Origin: Acidobacteriaceae bacterium | Lineage (GTDB): Bacteria; Acidobacteriota; Terriglobia; Terriglobales; Acidobacteriaceae | Assembly: GCA_003140655.1 (NCBI GenBank) | Contig: PLKR01000200.1 | Coordinates: 15,053 to 23,123, forward strand | Direction of reading: 5' to 3' | DNA: 8,071 nucleotides | Shown: positions 5,846 to 8,071 of the stretch, piece by piece | Numbering within the stretch: the first letter of the stretch is position 1 | How the letters are laid out: each line of letters starts with the position of its first letter | Program-made: the position numbers and the translations under genes | The notes under the pieces: model-generated | What the model was told of the DNA's origin: nothing | The model's database searches: none | The model's input: the letters and a program-made list of their open reading frames with translations, nothing else

Positions 5846-7154
5846 TCACCTACCTTCATCGACCTGCGTTTGTAGTATGGGTGCCCGTTGCGCCAGGAAT
5901 TTCACTAATCGTTTCAAGTTCTGGGCGGTGGCGGCCAACAAGAACTGTTCGCCGACATTCCACAGCCGCCGTAGTCTTACCCGTCCGAGGCGCATTCTTT
6001 GTTTAAGTTCAGCAAACAAAGCTTCAATCTTGTAGCGTGCCCGTCGCGAACGCTCGTAAGCTGGTGTTCCAGCCAGTGCACGGACTGCCTGTCGGACGGA
6101 TTCTTGCTCGTGCACAAACAGTCGGCGATACGGTCCGGAAGTGCAGCGTTTCTTTTGCGGGCAGCCCTCGCACTGCGACTCCGTGGAGCGATAGAGGTAG
6201 CCTTGACTCTCGCGTCGGTCCGCGGAACGAGAGCACCTTTTCCTCGGGGCAGTAGTAGGCATTTTCTGCTGGTTCGTAACGAAACTGATCGCGAGTGAAG
6301 TGCCCATCCGTTTGATGACGCCGATCGATAACCGCGATGTGCGGTTGCACGCCGCGATCCAACAACCACGCCAGGAACTCTCCACTGCCATAAGCCTTGT
6401 CGGCCCCTAGAGTCTCCGGTTTGAGTCCCAGTTTCTGGATCTGTTCCACCATCTTTCGAGCGGCCACAGTCTCTTGATGGAAGAGTGCAGGCGTGGCTTC
6501 GACTCCGAGGATGACTCGACTCCTGGTGTCGATCAGATAATTGTCGAAATAGGCCATCTTCGCCGGCCCGACCTTCTTTGCCCAAACTGCGTCCGGGTCT
6601 GTAGTCGAGGTCATCTTTGCATCGGATACCGGGTTGCCCTTTTCCAGTTCGGAGAGGTATTCCCGCGCTGTCCGCGGGACCCGGCTTTGTGGGCTTGCGT
6701 TCGCTTCTATGATCGTGCCGTCGACTGCCAGATCCTTCCCCTCCACCAATCCTGCCTGCAGACAGCGCCGCACGATTTCTTCAAATACCTCGCGAAATAC
6801 GCCCGACTCACGAAACCGTCCATGTCGATTCTTAGAGAACGTCGAGTGGTCCGGAACCTCCTGCTCGAAGTTCAGCCGCGTAAACCACCGATAGGCCAGA
6901 TTCATCCTGACTTCTTCCAGCAAACGACGTTCGCTCGTGATCCCGTACAGATAGCCCACCAACAACAACCGCAGCAGCATTTCGGGATCGATCGAGGGCC
7001 GACCAGTCGCACTGTAAAGACTCTTCACTCGTTCCCGCACGAAGCTCAAATCGATCCGTTCATCGATGACTCGGAGAAGGTGATCTTTGGGAATCTGATC
7101 CTCCAGGCGGAAGTAGTAGAACAACGACTCCGTCCGCGTTTGCTGACCCATCAT
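5846..7154 (-). pseudogene. IS1182-type transposase, frameshifted
   Basis: DDE transposase that cuts and joins the IS ends. The first frame (from 7154) has the usual start region ESLFYYFRLEDQIPKDHLLR, the DUF772-like region (MLLRLLLVGYLYGITSERRL), VDGTIIEANAS with the first Asp (about residue 145) and LGADKAYGSGEF with the second Asp (about 252). After SFRG, near residue 312, homology moves to the +1 frame: RESQGYLYRS, a CEGCPQKKRC cysteine motif and YKIEALFAELKQRMRLGRVR with the expected catalytic Glu, ending at 5846. The break lies at about 6205-6225. The first frame reads into unrelated residues and stops at 6024, so it lacks the Glu. The start at 7154 is favoured over 7172 because of an AGGAGG site 8 bases before it. 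An indel, a sequencing error or unusual +1 recoding could explain the break. Confidence 0.85.
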
Positions 7155-7162
7155 CGTCGGTT

Positions 7163-7168
7163 CCTCCT
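7163..7168 (-). promoter_or_regulatory. Ribosome-binding site of the transposase
   Basis: AGGAGG on the minus strand lies 8 bases before the ATGATG start pair at 7154/7151. It excludes the upstream ATG at 7172, which would lie before it. Confidence 0.65.
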
Positions 7169-7224
7169 GCATCTCTGCTTAGCACGGATCATGGTCACTA
7201 CAAAAGAAAAAACTCCGCTCGGAG

Positions 7225-7243
7225 CAGAGTTTTTCAACAGTCT
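7225..7243. repeat. Right terminal inverted repeat of the IS
   Basis: Complement reads AGACTGTTGAAAAACTCTG, pairing with the left end at 17 of 19 positions. Confidence 0.88.
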
Positions 7244-7249
7244 CACTTG
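7244..7249. repeat. Target-site duplication CACTTG, right
   Basis: Exact copy of 5725-5730. Rejoining the flanks around one copy gives AACCACTTGGTT, a near-perfect palindrome centred on the duplicated hexamer. Confidence 0.85.
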
Positions 7250-7291
7250 GTTTCGGGCAATCAGATTCCACACTTTCCGTGTGTGTCAAAT

Positions 7292-7313
7292 CAAGCACTT
7301 GGGGAGATGCTTG
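7292..7313 (-). terminator. Possible weak terminator hairpin after the recombinase gene
   Basis: On the minus strand, CAAGCA and TGCTTG form a 6-bp stem around a 10-base loop, followed by ATTTG. It lies about 29 bases beyond the recombinase stop. The short stem and the lack of a proper T-run make a terminator uncertain. Confidence 0.25.
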
Positions 7314-7341
7314 GAGCAGGGGTTTGGGCAGACTGCTGGCC

Positions 7342-7935
7342 TCAGTGTCCGATCTGCTGATGTACGCGCTTGACTAGCAGCGCGGGGCTGACCTTCAGTG
7401 CCTTTGCAATGGCCCGTAGGCTCTCGCCCTTGGCCCTTCGTTTCTGCACGAGCCTCATATCGACAACAACCACGGGACGCCCGAGCTTGGTACCTTCCCG
7501 CACGGTGCGCTTCAATCCGGCCTTCGTGCGCTCGGAGATGTTGATGCGTTCCTGTTCGGCCAGCGTCGCCATGATGGAGATAACAACGTCACGAAACTGT
7601 CCGCAGGAATCGAAGTATGGTTCCATGAAACTGCGCCAGTTCACGCCCCAGCCTTCTAAGCGAGTCAGATGTACGAGCGTCTTTCTGACTCCTTCACGAC
7701 TGAAGCGATCCAGTTTCCAGAACAGCAACAGATCGAATTGTTTCTGACTTGCAGCCAGCATCATTGCGTCAAACTGGGTCCGCTCTTTCTTGCCACTGCC
7801 TGTGATCACGTCAACGTATTCGTGCTCGTGCGCGATTGTCCATCCCTGCTTGCTGGCAAACTCTCGTAGCTGGGATAGCTGGTTCTCGTTGTCCTGCTTC
7901 CCAGTGGAGACTCGGGCGTAGATTGCGGTTTTCAT
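7342..7935 (-). CDS. Small serine recombinase (resolvase/invertase family)
   Basis: A 197-residue site-specific recombinase of the resolvase/invertase family. The catalytic domain starts with IYARVSTGKQ, giving the nucleophile S10 and R8. It continues with FDLLLFWKLDRFSREG (active-site R77 and R80 region), then MATLAEQERINISERTKAGL, the long dimer-interface helix with E128 and R130. A short C-terminal helix-turn-helix (GESLRAIAKALKVSPALLVKRV, about 170-191) follows LGRP, as in Hin/Tn3-type enzymes. Length is typical and all key residues are present, so it should be active. Such enzymes resolve plasmid or transposon multimers or invert segments. No transposase of the Tn3 type is visible, so plasmid maintenance or an element-specific role is more likely. 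The ATG at 7935 has a weak ribosome site, and its start lies 9 bases from that of a possible divergent gene. Confidence 0.92.
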   Translation of the reverse strand: MKTAIYARVSTGKQDNENQLSQLREFASKQGWTIAHEHEYVDVITGSGKKERTQFDAMMLAASQKQFDLLLFWKLDRFSREGVRKTLVHLTRLEGWGVNWRSFMEPYFDSCGQFRDVVISIMATLAEQERINISERTKAGLKRTVREGTKLGRPVVVVDMRLVQKRRAKGESLRAIAKALKVSPALLVKRVHQQIGH

Positions 7936-7944
7936 GCCCGATAC

Positions 7945-8071
7945 ATGAGCACAAATCGTTCCATTCGTGAACAGCTAATGCTGGGGACATGGTTGCTGAA
8001 AGCAAAGGGAGTTACGGACTCCGAATCAGGGACGTTTTGTGAACACGTCCTTGCCGAGGGACACTTGTCTT
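7945..8071 (+). CDS. Possible divergent gene, N-terminal fragment cut by the window end
   Basis: From ATG 7945 the frame is open for 42 codons to the window edge: MSTNRSIREQLMLGTWLLK and onwards to CEHVLAEGHLS. The mix of residues and the amphipathic start look protein-like, but 42 open codons are not strong evidence by themselves. There is no clear ribosome site; an internal ATG at 7978 is an alternative. Starts 9 bases from the recombinase start, divergently. No family can be named from this fragment. Confidence 0.35.
   Translation, partial: MSTNRSIREQLMLGTWLLKAKGVTDSESGTFCEHVLAEGHLS

Larger units (their letters stand above)
5731..7243 (-). mobile_element. IS1182-type insertion sequence, 1513 bp
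   Basis: Both ends carry a 19-bp terminal inverted repeat, AGGCTGTTGAAAAACACTG at 5731-5749 and the complement of AGACTGTTGAAAAACTCTG at 7225-7243, matching at 17 of 19 positions. A 6-bp duplication CACTTG flanks it. Its single gene, on the minus strand, is a transposase of the DUF772-plus-DDE kind typical of IS1182. Length and single-gene layout fit the family. The exact ends and duplication suggest a fairly recent insertion, but the transposase is frame-disrupted, so movement would need a helper in trans. Confidence 0.9.

Noticed and set aside
6236..6246. GGAAAAG heptamer as a programmed -1 frameshift site in the transposase
   Set aside because: The frame change needed is +1 or -2, and homology stays in the first frame past this motif.
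6474..7373. 299-codon open frame on the + strand
   Set aside because: It is antisense to the transposase gene and runs out through the IS end; the transposase match is far stronger.

Overview
The window looks like an accessory or mobile-element region of a moderately GC-rich bacterium. The lineage is not fixed by the sequence. Several small signal-peptide proteins, in particular the 155-residue one, resemble hypothetical proteins I associate with Acidobacteriota (Terriglobia), but that is recollection and not a database result. There are no rRNA, tRNA or CRISPR signals.

Left part (1-2738): a 577-residue primase-like replication protein on the + strand has winged-helix-like regions, a C-x2-H...C-x2-C zinc ribbon and a TOPRIM domain. 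It converges with a minus-strand membrane-anchored protein of unknown function (three N-terminal hydrophobic segments and a beta-rich C-terminal domain).

Middle (2739-5678): a roughly 1.1 kb stretch without a convincing gene contains a cluster of short direct and inverted repeats (about 3107-3302) that could be a replication origin or control region. It is followed by the first copy of a long imperfect direct repeat (3483-3766). The repeat recurs at 4083-4344, and a 69-residue helical protein gene lies between the copies. The second copy runs directly into the ribosome-binding site and TTG start of a secreted 155-residue protein. That gene begins a same-strand run of three small exported proteins: 155 aa, 88 aa with four cysteines, and a 144 aa Rap1a/Tai-like protein with four cysteines. 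The last family is known for periplasmic immunity proteins against type VI secretion effectors.

Right part (5679-8071): an intact-looking IS1182-type insertion sequence (5731-7243) has 19-bp terminal inverted repeats and a 6-bp target duplication, CACTTG. Its transposase is split by a +1-type frameshift that separates the first two catalytic aspartates from the C-terminal glutamate. Beyond it is a minus-strand small serine recombinase (197 aa). A possible divergent + gene starts only 9 bp from the recombinase start and runs off the window.

Taken together, the primase-like replication gene, repeat cluster, serine recombinase and IS suggest a plasmid or integrated element. The best candidates for undescribed biology are the repeat-plus-small-gene modules, the small exported protein cluster and the candidate origin.
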